64,000 nt of DNA from Sebaldella sp. S0638 (GCF_024158605.1 NZ_JAMZGM010000002.1:62001-126000), one strand, 5' to 3'; positions 26,014-36,050 are shown, counted from the first letter of the stretch. Notes: generated by a model from the letters alone, not told the origin. Made by a program: numbers and translations.

Positions 26014-27402
26014 TTAATTTTTATTTGCCAGTATTTCCTCTCTTCTTCTTTCCACTAATTGTGATGCATGGCTGTGAGCTTTTATTGCAGTTTCCCGCGT
26101 ATTTATAGTTAAGACTATACCATTTTTTACTACTACTTTCCCATTGACTATTGTCATATCGACCAGACTGCTGTTTCCGCAGCATACCAATGAAGTCAGC
26201 GGATTATGGCATCCCGCATACGCTATATCAGACAGATCATATACGACAATGTCTGCTGCCTTATCTACTTCAAGTGTTCCTATATCATTTCTTCCTAATA
26301 CCCTTGCTCCGCCTTTTGTTGCAATTTTCAATATTTCATATGCATTTAAACCGTTTACTCCGTATTTCAAATGATTCAGCAGGTACGCTCTTCTAACTTC
26401 TTCCCACATATTTGATCCGTCGTTAGAAGCACTTCCGTCCACTGCTATTCCAATATTTACTCCTGCTCTAAATAATTCTGTTGTTCTGCATATCCCGCTG
26501 TTTAATTTCATATTTGAACTTGGACAGTGAGCTATTCCGCTTCCTTTTAATCTTTTTAATTCATCATCATTAAAATATATTCCATGGGCGAACCATACAT
26601 CAGGTCCGATCCATCCGGTATCTTCCATTAATTCTACCGGTCTCATTCCGTATACTGAAATACAAAATTCTTCTTCATCCATAGTTTCAGCCAGATGTGT
26701 ATGTAGCATTACTCCTTTTTTTCTGGCTAATTCAGCCGAACTTTTCATTAGACTTTTTGTAACCGAAAATGGTGAACATGGGGCTAACGCCACTCTTTTC
26801 ATTGCATAATCTTTAGAATCATGAAACTTATCTATTAATCTTTCCGAATCCAACAGTATTTCTTCTTCATTCTGAACCACACTGTCAGGCGGCAGTCCTC
26901 CCTGTTCCTTTCCACGCGACATAGAACCTCTTGTTGCATGAAATCTTATTCCTATTTCTTCTGATGCTCTGAACTGTTCGTCTATTAATGTACTTTTACT
27001 AGTATTTGGAAATACATAGTGGTGATCCATTGTTGTAGTACACCCTGTTTTTAGTAATTCTGAAAATCCTACCATGGAACCGTAATATACAGTTTCCTCG
27101 TTCAGATATTTCCAAAATTCATACAGCCCTTCCAACCATGGAAAAAGAGGCATTTCCTGCACCTCGTCTATTCCCCTGAACATAGTCTGGTATAAATGAT
27201 GGTGAGTATTTACAAAACCCGGAAGAACTACTTTTCCAGTTGCGTCAATTACTTCAGTATCACCTTCTCCATCCGTATGGATGTCTTTTTCTATTTTTAT
27301 TATCTTGTTTCCTTCAACAAGAATATCATAATTTCTCAAAATTTCATCTTTATCATTAAAAGTTACCAGATAATCAACATTTTTCAACAGTAATTTTGAC
27401 AT
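26014..27402 (-). CDS. 8-oxoguanine deaminase-like amidohydrolase
   Basis: A 462-residue amidohydrolase of the AtzB/TrzN and 8-oxoguanine deaminase group. Motifs: NTHHHLYQTMFRG near residue 68 (first metal ligands), TCTTTMDHHYVF near 120, LHTHLAET near 240, HCPSSNMKL near 290 and VDGSASNDGSNMWEE near 325 with the catalytic Asp. Its group deaminates 8-oxoguanine to urate or guanine-like purines, which fits between purine permeases and the XDH genes. Guanine or another aminopurine is an alternative substrate. ATG 27402 with GGAGGAGAAGCCC upstream; the longer TTG start is less likely. Confidence 0.88.
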   Translation of the reverse strand: MSKLLLKNVDYLVTFNDKDEILRNYDILVEGNKIIKIEKDIHTDGEGDTEVIDATGKVVLPGFVNTHHHLYQTMFRGIDEVQEMPLFPWLEGLYEFWKYLNEETVYYGSMVGFSELLKTGCTTTMDHHYVFPNTSKSTLIDEQFRASEEIGIRFHATRGSMSRGKEQGGLPPDSVVQNEEEILLDSERLIDKFHDSKDYAMKRVALAPCSPFSVTKSLMKSSAELARKKGVMLHTHLAETMDEEEFCISVYGMRPVELMEDTGWIGPDVWFAHGIYFNDDELKRLKGSGIAHCPSSNMKLNSGICRTTELFRAGVNIGIAVDGSASNDGSNMWEEVRRAYLLNHLKYGVNGLNAYEILKIATKGGARVLGRNDIGTLEVDKAADIVVYDLSDIAYAGCHNPLTSLVCCGNSSLVDMTIVNGKVVVKNGIVLTINTRETAIKAHSHASQLVERRREEILANKN

Positions 27403-27478
27403 GGGCTTCTCCTCCAAATTTAGTTTAGAAATTAAGAAGACCTCAATTTTAGTTTTTATAAATCCTTATGTACGGTAT

Positions 27479-27543
27479 TTCTTCCCCCGTGAAGAACAGA
27501 ATCGAAACAGACAGCCCTTTTTCATCAAAGTCTGACTGTTTCG
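27479..27543 (-). terminator. Hairpins between permease 2 and the 8-oxoguanine deaminase gene
   Basis: Two stems: CGAAACAG (27503-27510) with CTGTTTCG (27536-27543), and TTCTTC (27479-27484) with GAAGAA (27491-27496). They lie in the 217-bp gap after permease 2 on the minus transcript. They probably form a terminator or attenuator; the U-run is weak. Confidence 0.45.
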
Positions 27544-27619
27544 CTTTCTGACATGCTATATAATTCTACCCCGAAACTGATCAAAATCAAATCGGTTTAT
27601 TCCTAAAATATTACACTTT

Positions 27620-29017
27620 TTATTCCAGAACAAGATTACTATCTTCTTTGATTTCTTCCTCAAGCATAGCTGCCTTAGCCAGTTCCTTGTCCTCTTTGCT
27701 AGGCGGGAATATCAAGTTCGCAATTATAGAAACTATACATACACATGCTACTGTATCTTTAAATATAAAGTTTATAAAAGTCGGCAATTGTTCTGTTACT
27801 TTTGGATCTCCCCCAAGTCCAAGACCAATACCGAAAGTCACACCTAAAATTATAACATTTCTTTCACTAAATCCTGCTTTAGCTATCATTTTTATACCGT
27901 TTATCAGTATCATTGCGAAAACCGTAATAACTGCTCCTCCAAGAACGCTGCTTGGCATTGCATTAAATATTGCACCGATTTTCGGGAAAAGCGCTGCACC
28001 CATTAAAACAAACGCACCCATAGCTATACACCATTTGTTAACTACTTTAGTCATAGATACTATTCCTGCATTCTGCCCAAATGCCGTATTCGGCAGAGCA
28101 TTAAACAATGTAGCAGTAGTAGACCCAAGAGCATCAGCGAGTATTCCCCCTGAAGTTTCTTCTCCTGTAGCTTCCCTGTTAAATCCTGCTATTGTGATAC
28201 CAGAAGTATTACCTATTGTCTCAAGTCCTGAAACTATATATATAGCTGCAAAACTTAAAATAGCTTCCAAATGGAATTCGAATTTCCATGGCATTACTAA
28301 TGGTACTGGAAGCGCAAGCCATCCTGCATCAGTAATATGGCTGAAATTTACTTTACCAAGCGGCATTGCCACCAGATAACCCACTACCAACCCTATTAAT
28401 ATCGCAGATATTTTCCACATTCCTTTTCCAAATCTCTGTAATGACATTATTACTGCGAATACTAAGAATCCTAAGAAAAGATTCTTTGGCGACCCGTAAT
28501 CCTTTGATCCTACTCCCCCTGCGAAGTAATCTACTCCTACTTTTAACAGATGAATACCTATAGTTATTAATACAGCACCTACTACTAACGGCGGGAAGAA
28601 TTTTTTAAGCGGTTTGTAGAAGAACCCCATTATTACTTCCACCAAACTTCCTAAAAGTGCTCCGCCCAGTACTCCTGCCAGTCCATACTGCAGTCCTACG
28701 TTTTTAGCTGTAGGTACGAATGCAAATGATGTTCCCATTACTATCGGCAGACCTGCCCCGATCTGAAACTTTCCGATTTTTATAGGATATAACTGAACAA
28801 ATGTAGTTAATCCTGAAACAAACATCGCACACTGTATCATTCTCAAGCTTTGATCCTGAGGTAATTTCAATACCCCTATAAGGATTAATACCGGAGCCAG
28901 ATTTCCTGTAAACATCGCAAGTACATGCTGCAATCCTAAAGGAAACGCCACTCCAAAACTTGGTCTACCGTCTAACTGATAGATTAATTCATGATCATTC
29001 TGATTTTTCTTACCCAT
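27620..29017 (-). CDS. NCS2 purine permease 2
   Basis: A 465-residue NCS2 symporter. LGLQHVLAMFTGNLAPVLI is the first membrane segment, IYIVSGLETIGNTSG carries the TM8 glutamate, and NTAFGQNAGIVSMT the TM10 Gln-Asn. It keeps all expected NCS2 residues and ends in an acidic tail (LEEEIKEDSNLVLE). It is 48 bp downstream of permease 3, so the two are co-transcribed. The overall pattern is close to xanthine carriers such as XanP, but substrate cannot be fixed by eye. RBS TTGGAGGG. Confidence 0.9.
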   Translation of the reverse strand: MGKKNQNDHELIYQLDGRPSFGVAFPLGLQHVLAMFTGNLAPVLILIGVLKLPQDQSLRMIQCAMFVSGLTTFVQLYPIKIGKFQIGAGLPIVMGTSFAFVPTAKNVGLQYGLAGVLGGALLGSLVEVIMGFFYKPLKKFFPPLVVGAVLITIGIHLLKVGVDYFAGGVGSKDYGSPKNLFLGFLVFAVIMSLQRFGKGMWKISAILIGLVVGYLVAMPLGKVNFSHITDAGWLALPVPLVMPWKFEFHLEAILSFAAIYIVSGLETIGNTSGITIAGFNREATGEETSGGILADALGSTTATLFNALPNTAFGQNAGIVSMTKVVNKWCIAMGAFVLMGAALFPKIGAIFNAMPSSVLGGAVITVFAMILINGIKMIAKAGFSERNVIILGVTFGIGLGLGGDPKVTEQLPTFINFIFKDTVACVCIVSIIANLIFPPSKEDKELAKAAMLEEEIKEDSNLVLE

Positions 29018-29065
29018 AATATTTTCCCTCCAACAATAGTTTTTTATATAAAAAATATTTATAAA

Positions 29066-30418
29066 TTAGTTTTTATTTTCGAACTTTTTACGTTCTTTTT
29101 CTTCATCAACTATTGTTGCTTTAGGTAAAATAATATTGAGCGTGAACGCTAATAGTGAAGAGATTACTACAGCCGAACTTCCGAATATTATTCTTATAGA
29201 TTCGGGAAAGTGACTGAGAGATTCGGGTACCAGTGAAATACCCATACCTAATGCTAATGATAAACCGACTATTGTAACATTTCTGTTAGATAATTCATCC
29301 TGAATAATTAATCTTATTCCGGTCATTGTTATCATCCCAAAGACAGTTATTGTGGCTCCACCAAGAACAGACTGCGGAATTGTTGTCATTATTGCCCCGA
29401 TTTTAGGTATAAATCCTGCAAGCAGAATTACTGCTGCTGCCAAACCTAAAATATAACGGCTGACTACCTTCGTCATTGCTACTATTCCCACGTTCTGACT
29501 GTATGTCGCTGTTGGAAGTCCGCCGAAAAACGAAGCTACTACACTGGATAAACCATTTCCCATAATTCCTCCTGCGAGTTCCTCATCTGTGGCTTCCCTT
29601 CCCATTCCTCCTACCGTAGTAGCAGAAATGTCACCTACTGCCTGTACAGAGTTTACTATATATATTATTGACATTGATATAATGGCATTGATCTGAAATT
29701 CCAGTCCGAAATGCATAGGTTTCGGAACAGAGAACCATCCCGCCTGACTTATACTGGTAAAATTAACCATTCCCAGCATAAATGCTGCCGCATATCCCAC
29801 AACAATACCTATTAATATAGAGGCAAGCTTCACATAACCTTTACCAAACTGGTTACATATCAGCACTACCACTAAAGTCAAAACCGCTACTCCCCAGTGT
29901 TTCAGCGAACCAAATTCTTCTTTTGGAAGATTTGCCCCGCCGGCCATATATTTTATAGCTATGGTATATAATGAAAGTCCTATTGTAAGTACCACGCTTC
30001 CGGCTACTATCGGCGGAAAATACTTTCTGAGATATTTCAGAAACATCCCCACAAATATAGCTACTATCCCCCCTACTAACTGAGCTCCGAAAATGGCTTT
30101 TATTCCATACTGGGAACCAAGTGTAGTAAGTGTCGGAACATACGCAAAACTGACACCCATTATTACCGGCAGTTTAGCACCAAATTTCCATACCGGGTAA
30201 AGTTGGAGCAATGTTGCTATACCGGCTATAAAAAATGCACACTGTACCAGTAAAGTCTTATCACTTTTACTTAACTTACACACATTGGCAACTATTATTG
30301 CCGGTGTAATATTTCCCACTACCATAGCCAGCACATGCTGCAGTGATAACGGAAACGCTGCTTTAAATGACGGTTTCCCGTCTATGTCAAATACTGAATT
30401 ACTTACTGTTTTACTCAC
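29066..30418 (-). CDS. NCS2 purine permease 3 with Glu-to-Gln change in TM8
   Basis: A 450-residue NCS2 symporter, clearly homologous to permease 2 along its length (LSLQHVLAMVVGNITPAIIV, TYSQNVGIVAMT). Aligning TM8 of the two, permease 2 reads IVSGLETIG and permease 3 reads IVNSVQAVG. So Gln replaces the glutamate that in UraA and XanQ binds the nucleobase. That could alter specificity or proton coupling. Start is GTG at 30418 with GGAGGAGAAAC upstream. Confidence 0.9.
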   Translation of the reverse strand: MSKTVSNSVFDIDGKPSFKAAFPLSLQHVLAMVVGNITPAIIVANVCKLSKSDKTLLVQCAFFIAGIATLLQLYPVWKFGAKLPVIMGVSFAYVPTLTTLGSQYGIKAIFGAQLVGGIVAIFVGMFLKYLRKYFPPIVAGSVVLTIGLSLYTIAIKYMAGGANLPKEEFGSLKHWGVAVLTLVVVLICNQFGKGYVKLASILIGIVVGYAAAFMLGMVNFTSISQAGWFSVPKPMHFGLEFQINAIISMSIIYIVNSVQAVGDISATTVGGMGREATDEELAGGIMGNGLSSVVASFFGGLPTATYSQNVGIVAMTKVVSRYILGLAAAVILLAGFIPKIGAIMTTIPQSVLGGATITVFGMITMTGIRLIIQDELSNRNVTIVGLSLALGMGISLVPESLSHFPESIRIIFGSSAVVISSLLAFTLNIILPKATIVDEEKERKKFENKN

Positions 30419-30486
30419 GTTTCTCCTCCATTCTACTTCTTCTCAAAAAATCAATCATTTTTGATTTTCAAAAAATAATCAATTTT

Positions 30487-30768
30487 TCAAAGTGCCATAA
30501 ACTTCCGGCGAATCCTTCCTCTCCTTGCTGTATTCGTAAAAAATAACAAGCTTGGCAAGAGTGCCGGAATCGCTGCAATATTTAATTGTGGAAGTCCGAA
30601 ATAGAATGGATTTGAAATTATTTTCACTTGTCTGTTTATTAGTAAACTCTCTCTCTCAAATGGTAAATTCTCTTCTTTTGGACTTTTTCTAATCCTAAAT
30701 GACTTAATTTTATTTATCTGAAAATTTCTTTCAACCTTAAGTCTTCCTCTTACTTCACCATCGCTCAT
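30487..30768 (-). pseudogene. Remnant of a fourth NCS2 permease
   Basis: A 93-codon frame with a decent RBS (GAGGTG). It contains two short pieces that look like NCS2 permease 1 joined by a deletion. EENLPFERESLL (about residues 32-43) resembles the DEKLPLGKTLAF end of the permease 1 tail. NPFYFGLPQLNIAAI (about 53-67) resembles its TPFHFGLPRFEITAI segment before TM8. About 200 residues in between, including TM1-7, are missing, and the frame ends in an Arg-rich tail unlike any permease. I read it as a decayed, internally deleted copy. A short real peptide is possible but less likely. Confidence 0.65.
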
Positions 30769-30917
30769 ATTTCTACACCTCTTTCACCGGCTTATATCCG
30801 GTTGATTTATTCGTGCCCTTTTTTTATTTCAATATACTGATAAAAGTATATTTGATTTAGCCTGGAAGTATGTTGTCTAAAGTTAATTTATATTGAATTC
30901 ATAACTTTTATAACATT

Positions 30918-31859
30918 TTATTTATCATCTACTATTACTGTTCCTGTTAATCCTGCTATTCCGTCTTTTGCTTTTTCCAATGACGTAACAAGCGCTCTTC
31001 TTCCTGCTTTTGATGCAGCAAAACCTAGAGCAGCCTCTACTTTTGGAAGCATTGATCCCGGAGCAAAATGTCCTTCTTTTATATATTTTTTAGCATCATC
31101 TATTGATAATTTATCAAGCCACTGCTCATTTTCCTTACCATAGTTTATAGCTATTTTTTCTACTGCTGTCAGTATGATCAGATAATCTGCATCCATTAAT
31201 TCAGCGAGCTTTGCTGATGCGAAATCTTTGTCAATAACTGCGAATTCCCCAAGAGTTCCTTTTCCTTCTACATATTTTATAGGAATTCCTCCTCCACCAA
31301 CAGTTATAACTATTTGTGAATTATCAACAAGTGTTTTTATTGTTTTCTTCTGCACTATATCCACAGGCTTTGGAGAAGCAACTACTCTTCTGTATCCTCT
31401 TCCTGCATCTTCCATCATAGTGTATCCCTGTTTTTCAAGCTTTTCAGCCTCTTCTTTAGTATAGAATGCTCCTATTGGTTTATTAGGGCTTTTAAATGCA
31501 GGATCATCACCGTCTACTAATACTTCAGTAACTATAGTAGCTACTTCTTTATCAATATTTCTTCTTTTTAATTCATCTCTGATAAATCTCTGCAAATGGT
31601 AACCTATATATCCCTGACTCATTGCTACACATTCAGTTATCGGCATTTCAGCGAAGCTGGGAAGATTTTTTGTGGCAGAATCCATTGCCAGATTTATCAT
31701 CCCTACCTGAGGACCATTACCATGGGCAAGTATTACTTCATGTCCTGCTTCAATCAGGTCAACTATAGGTACAGCTGTTTCCTTTACTGCATCTCTCTGT
31801 TCTTTAGCACTGTTTCCAAGTGCGTTTCCTCCTAATGCAACTACTATTCTATTTTTCAT
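30918..31859 (-). CDS. arcC: Carbamate kinase
   Basis: A 313-residue carbamate kinase that makes ATP from carbamoyl phosphate, the energy-yielding last step of purine or arginine fermentation. Marks: VVALGGNALG at the N-terminus, AHGNGPQVG near residue 47, and VGGGGIPI near residue 208. In this position it corresponds to E. coli YqeA of the same cluster. ATG 31859 has GGAGGAAATA upstream; the earlier TTG frame start is rejected. It lies downstream of ygeW, which would supply the carbamoyl group. Confidence 0.95.
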   Translation of the reverse strand: MKNRIVVALGGNALGNSAKEQRDAVKETAVPIVDLIEAGHEVILAHGNGPQVGMINLAMDSATKNLPSFAEMPITECVAMSQGYIGYHLQRFIRDELKRRNIDKEVATIVTEVLVDGDDPAFKSPNKPIGAFYTKEEAEKLEKQGYTMMEDAGRGYRRVVASPKPVDIVQKKTIKTLVDNSQIVITVGGGGIPIKYVEGKGTLGEFAVIDKDFASAKLAELMDADYLIILTAVEKIAINYGKENEQWLDKLSIDDAKKYIKEGHFAPGSMLPKVEAALGFAASKAGRRALVTSLEKAKDGIAGLTGTVIVDDK

Positions 31860-31889
31860 TATTTCCTCCAAAATTTTGAATTAAAATAA

Positions 31890-31937
31890 GACTGCCTTTT
31901 TTGTGATGTAAGATGTTGTGCAACTCTTTAGGCAGTC
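31890..31937 (-). terminator. Terminator-like hairpin between ygeW and carbamate kinase
   Basis: Minus-strand stem GACTGCCT / AGGCAGTC around a 32-base loop, followed by TTATTTTAATT. It lies about 50 bp after the ygeW stop and may give partial termination before the kinase gene. Confidence 0.55.
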
Positions 31938-31989
31938 CTATGGATTTTATATAAAATGTGCGCTAACACCTAAATAATACTAAATATTC

Positions 31990-33195
31990 TTATTTTTCAA
32001 AAAATCTTGGTTTTTTACCTTCACTAAGAGCTTTTAATGTAGCCACAGGATCTTTTACTTTACTTAAGAACATCATAGCAGCTATGATATATGGTTTATA
32101 TCCAGCTTCTTTATATAAAGGTACTCTGTATCTGTCGAATACTGATGCTTCTACTTCTCCTTCTTTGCAGCTTACTCCTGTAATATCTGCTGGTAAACAG
32201 TGCATGTAAAGAGCTTTTCCTTCTTTTGTTGTCTTCATTAACTCTTCAGTACACTCCCAATCTTTATGGTTAGCATTTTGAGCTAATAATTCTTTTTCTA
32301 AAACGTTGATTTCGTCGAATTTTCCTTCTCCGTAAAGATTAGTTCTTTTTTCCATAGCTGCAAATGGAGCCCAGCTCTTAGGATAAACTATATCTGCATC
32401 TTTAAACGCTTCAGCCATATTATTAGTTTTTGTGAAACTTCCTCCAGAAGATTGTGCATTCTTTTTAGCCACTTCTTCTACTTCAGGCATTACTTCGTAT
32501 CCTTCTGGGTGAGCAAGTACTACTTCCATACCAAATCTGCTCATAAGACCTATGATCCCTTGAGGAACTGACAGAGGCTTTCCGTATGACGGAGAATATG
32601 CCCAAGTCATAGCGATTTTCTTTCCTTTTAAGTTTTCTACCCCGCCGAATTCATGGATAATATGTAACATATCAGCCATACTTTGAGTTGGGTGATCTAT
32701 ATCACACTGTAGATTTACTAAAGTTGGTCTTTGCTCTAACACACCGTCTTTGTGTCCTTCCTGAACAGCTTGTGATACTTCCTGCATGTAAGTATGTCCT
32801 TTTCCAATATACATATCATCTCTGATACCGATTATATCAGCCATGAAAGAGATCATATTTGCAGTTTCTCTTACTGTTTCCCCATGAGCAATCTGTGATT
32901 TTCCTTCATCAAGATCTTGTACTTCAAGTCCTAAAAGATTACAAGCACTTGCGAAACTAAATCTAGTTCTTGTAGAATTATCTCTGAATAATGAGATTCC
33001 TAATCCGCTGTCAAATACTTTTGTAGTAATGTTTTGCTCTCTTAAGTTACGTAAAGCGTCAGCTACTGCAAAAACTGAATTTAATTCGTCTGTTGACTTA
33101 TCCCATGTTAAAAAGAAATCGTCATTCAGCATTCCTTTGTTATCTAATTTTTCCAATCTTGCGATTATTTCTTCAAATTGTTTCATTTTATCCAT
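31990..33195 (-). CDS. ygeW: Knotted carbamoyltransferase YgeW
   Basis: A 401-residue member of the aspartate/ornithine carbamoyltransferase superfamily. The carbamoyl phosphate loop is visible as STRTRFSF near residue 76, with HPTQSMADM near 168 and HCLPADITG near 339. E. coli YgeW is the family type, a knotted transcarbamylase of uncertain amino acceptor. With YgeX, YgeY and carbamate kinase it probably releases carbamoyl phosphate from a urate-derived ureido compound. ATG with AGGAG 10 bases upstream. Confidence 0.94.
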   Translation of the reverse strand: MDKMKQFEEIIARLEKLDNKGMLNDDFFLTWDKSTDELNSVFAVADALRNLREQNITTKVFDSGLGISLFRDNSTRTRFSFASACNLLGLEVQDLDEGKSQIAHGETVRETANMISFMADIIGIRDDMYIGKGHTYMQEVSQAVQEGHKDGVLEQRPTLVNLQCDIDHPTQSMADMLHIIHEFGGVENLKGKKIAMTWAYSPSYGKPLSVPQGIIGLMSRFGMEVVLAHPEGYEVMPEVEEVAKKNAQSSGGSFTKTNNMAEAFKDADIVYPKSWAPFAAMEKRTNLYGEGKFDEINVLEKELLAQNANHKDWECTEELMKTTKEGKALYMHCLPADITGVSCKEGEVEASVFDRYRVPLYKEAGYKPYIIAAMMFLSKVKDPVATLKALSEGKKPRFFEK

Positions 33196-33293
33196 TATTA
33201 ATTTTCTCCTTTTTTATTTTTATTTTATTATCTATCCAACTCTTCATAATCCTTTTTATTTATTATATAATCACCCTTTTATATAATACTGTA

Positions 33294-34601
33294 TTACTTT
33301 GTATAAGTTGACGGAATTGCAGCGTACATAGCAGCACATACTACTAAGTCGTCTTTCCAAGTTTTTTCATTTGGAGCGTGAGCCTGAGCTTCTGCACCTG
33401 GTCCAAAACCAATACAAGGAATTCCGTTACGTCCCATGATAGAAACACCATTTGTAGAGAATGTCCACTTATCAGTTAACGGACGAGCTTTTCTCATAGC
33501 TTCTGTTTCTTGTGAACCTATACGAGTATCTCCGTAAAGTCCTTTGTAAGCTTCTTCTAAAGCTATTGTAACTTTGTGATCCTGAGGAATTACCCATGTA
33601 GGGAAATAGCACTCTATTGGATAAACAAGTCCTGTGAATGACGGACGAGAATATTCGTACATTGATACTTTTACGTCATTTCCGTATTTCTTAACATTTG
33701 GTAAGTTACGGATTTCGTCAAGACAGCTTTCCCATGTTTCACCGGCAGTCATACGACGGTCTAATGAAACTGCACAAGAATCTGCTACTGCACAACGGCT
33801 TGGTGAAGTAAAGAAGATTTCAGAAGTAGTAACTGTTCCACGTCCTAAAAACTGAGCTTCTTTCCATTGCGGATTATTTTTTTCATCAAGCATTTTTGCA
33901 AGACCTTTTATGTCTTTATCATCTGCTGCATTTTCGTTTAGGGCACGGATGTCCTGAAGAATGTCAGCCATTTTGTAGATAGCGTTATCTCCACGTTCTG
34001 GAGCAGAACCATGACAAGATACACCTTTAACATCTACACGAATTTCCATACGTCCACGTTGTCCTCTGTAGATACCACCATCAGTTGGTTCTGTAGAAAC
34101 AACAAATTCAGGACGAATTTTGCTTTCTTTGATCATATATTCCCAGCATAGTCCGTCACAGTCTTCTTCTTGCACTGTTCCTGCTACTAATACTGTATAT
34201 TTATCGCTTAGCATTCCTAAGTCTTTCATGATTTTAGCACCGTAAACAGCTGAAACTATTCCGCCAAGCTGATCAGAAGTTCCTCTTCCTCCGATACTTT
34301 CGTCATCTTCATATCCTTCATACGGATCAAACTTCCAGTTAGTTATTTCCCCTATACCAACTGTATCTATGTGTCCGTCAAAAGCTATTAAAGTTTTCCC
34401 TGTTCCCATGTACCCAAGTACATTTCCCATAGGATCAATTTCAGCTTTATCAAAACCTAATTTTTCCATTTCTTCTTTGATTCTTCTTGAGTGACCTTCT
34501 TCGTCAGCGCTTTCTCCGGGTATTCTTATAAGATCCCTAAGAAACTTAGTCATGTCAGCTCTGTACCCTTCTGCTTTTGCCTTAATTGCATCAAAATCCA
34601 T
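33294..34601 (-). CDS. ygeY: YgeY family M20 hydrolase
   Basis: A 435-residue M20 metallopeptidase-like hydrolase. It shows FDGHIDTVG near residue 75, GTSDQLGGI near 110 and the catalytic [13 protein letters not shown] near 144. YgeY is a constant member of the Se/urate cluster and has been called a selenium metabolism hydrolase from co-occurrence alone. It probably cleaves a peptide-like or ureido bond in a urate breakdown product, possibly giving diaminopropionate for YgeX. ATG 34601 has GGAGGTTATTAAA upstream; the frame opens 15 bp earlier. Confidence 0.93.
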   Translation of the reverse strand: MDFDAIKAKAEGYRADMTKFLRDLIRIPGESADEEGHSRRIKEEMEKLGFDKAEIDPMGNVLGYMGTGKTLIAFDGHIDTVGIGEITNWKFDPYEGYEDDESIGGRGTSDQLGGIVSAVYGAKIMKDLGMLSDKYTVLVAGTVQEEDCDGLCWEYMIKESKIRPEFVVSTEPTDGGIYRGQRGRMEIRVDVKGVSCHGSAPERGDNAIYKMADILQDIRALNENAADDKDIKGLAKMLDEKNNPQWKEAQFLGRGTVTTSEIFFTSPSRCAVADSCAVSLDRRMTAGETWESCLDEIRNLPNVKKYGNDVKVSMYEYSRPSFTGLVYPIECYFPTWVIPQDHKVTIALEEAYKGLYGDTRIGSQETEAMRKARPLTDKWTFSTNGVSIMGRNGIPCIGFGPGAEAQAHAPNEKTWKDDLVVCAAMYAAIPSTYTK

Positions 34602-34677
34602 TTTAATAACCTCCATATTATATTTAATTATTTATCTAAAATCAGATAGCCCGCTATCCATATTTTATTTACTGTTC

Positions 34678-35895
34678 TTATAAATCGATACTCGGTACGT
34701 CTCCGTCCCAAACTATAGACTTGTACTTATCAGGATCTGTATCTCCCTCTGTACTAAATAGTAATATTCTTGAATCCTTATTTAAATTCAGTTTTTCTCT
34801 TAATTCTTTATATCTTTCATCTTTCATAAGCAGTGCTACTACACCTAGTGTAACAGCTCCAGATTCACCTGATGTTACCTGCTGATCACCTTTCATAGGA
34901 GCTCCAAGCATTCTCATACCTTTCGCAGCTACATAATCAGGACATGATAAAAATGCACTTGCATAGTTCTTTAATATTTCAAAACCGATTATATTCGGTT
35001 CTCCGCAAGCAAGTCCTGCCATTATAGTCTGCATGTCTCCGCCTACGTTTACAGGTTTTCCGTCTCCCTGAACTGCTGATTCGTAATAGCAGTTAGCAAG
35101 ATCAGGTTCTACTACTACAGTAACCGGAACATTATCTTTGAATACAGAAGCGAAGAAACCTTGTACTGCTGCTGCAAGCGATCCTACACCTGCCTGTATA
35201 AAGATATGAGTTGGTCTGTCTACACCGGATCTTTTCATCTGCTCCAATGCTTCAAGAGCCATAGTTCCGTAACCTTGCATTATCCACACAGGTATGTCTT
35301 CGTAACCTTCCCATGCAGTATCCTGTACAACCACTCCATTAGTAGCTTCGGCATTTTTAGCGGCAAGTCTTACGGCGTCATCATAGTTCATATCAGTGAT
35401 ACTTGCATCAGATCCTTCTGCCTTTATATTATCAAGTCTTATTTGTGATGACCCTTTAGGCATATATACTACTGATTTCTGCTTTAATCTGTTGGCAGTC
35501 CAAGCTACACCTCTACCGTGATTTCCGTCTGTTGCTGTGTAAAATGTTATATCACCCAATTGTTTTTTAGTTTCATCAGAAATAAGCTTATTATAATCTA
35601 ACTCTGATATATCTTTTCCTAATTTTTCTGCCAGGTATTTCGCCATTGCAAATGACCCGCCTAACACTTTAAACGCATTCAGACCAAATCTGTACGACTC
35701 GTCTTTTACATAAATACCCCCGACTCCTAATTCTTTTGACAGATTTTTCAGGTCTGCAAGTGGAGTTTCCTCATATTGCGGAAAGCTTTGGTGGAAGTTT
35801 TTTACTTTTATTATTTCTTCCTCTCCTAATATTTTTATACTTTCCTCTTTGTTTGATTTAGGCATTGTATTCATACGCCATCTGATTTCTTCCAT
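34678..35895 (-). CDS. ygeX: Diaminopropionate ammonia-lyase YgeX
   Basis: A 405-residue PLP enzyme that splits 2,3-diaminopropionate into pyruvate and two ammonia. The PLP lysine lies in FGLNAFKVLGGSFAM near residue 75. TATDGNHGRGVAWTA near 118 binds the cofactor phosphate and NGVVVQDTAWEGYEDIP near 187 is family-specific. It is the best-characterised member of the urate cluster and links purine carbon to pyruvate. Its aminoacrylate-type intermediate explains the nearby ridA. The start codon is less clear than for most neighbours; I use ATG 35895. Confidence 0.95.
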   Translation of the reverse strand: MEEIRWRMNTMPKSNKEESIKILGEEEIIKVKNFHQSFPQYEETPLADLKNLSKELGVGGIYVKDESYRFGLNAFKVLGGSFAMAKYLAEKLGKDISELDYNKLISDETKKQLGDITFYTATDGNHGRGVAWTANRLKQKSVVYMPKGSSQIRLDNIKAEGSDASITDMNYDDAVRLAAKNAEATNGVVVQDTAWEGYEDIPVWIMQGYGTMALEALEQMKRSGVDRPTHIFIQAGVGSLAAAVQGFFASVFKDNVPVTVVVEPDLANCYYESAVQGDGKPVNVGGDMQTIMAGLACGEPNIIGFEILKNYASAFLSCPDYVAAKGMRMLGAPMKGDQQVTSGESGAVTLGVVALLMKDERYKELREKLNLNKDSRILLFSTEGDTDPDKYKSIVWDGDVPSIDL

Positions 35896-36002
35896 TGTCT
35901 CTGGTATTCCCCTCTCTAAAAGATATTTTTTTTATTAACTTTATATTTAAATCAGTATTTAAAAATACTAACAATAAAGTACTTATTTAGTACGTTAGAT
36001 TG

Positions 36003-36032
36003 AGTATACACCGTGTATTTAACGGTATGCAA
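36003..36032 (-). promoter_or_regulatory. Candidate ygeX promoter
   Basis: Minus-strand TTGCAT (plus 36027-36032), an 18-bp spacer and TATACT (36003-36008), about 110 bp upstream of the ygeX start. Two small inverted repeats lie downstream in the leader: AGTATT/AATACT at 35954-35969 and GTACT/AGTAC at 35979-35993. Confidence 0.45.
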
Positions 36033-36050
36033 TTACCATTGTTAATTTTT

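Noticed and set aside
25896-26108. Small plus-strand frame with a hydrophobic stretch
   Set aside because: No SD before its ATG, and it runs antisense into the 8-oxoguanine deaminase-like gene.
27648-28379. Long plus-strand reading frame (243 codons)
   Set aside because: It is the antisense of NCS2 permease 2, which has a full family match and RBS. The antisense product has no recognisable motif.
25677-30917. Purine (guanine/adenine) riboswitch before the permeases
   Set aside because: I read both strands of the gaps for the conserved three-way-junction core and did not find it. Only simple hairpins are present.
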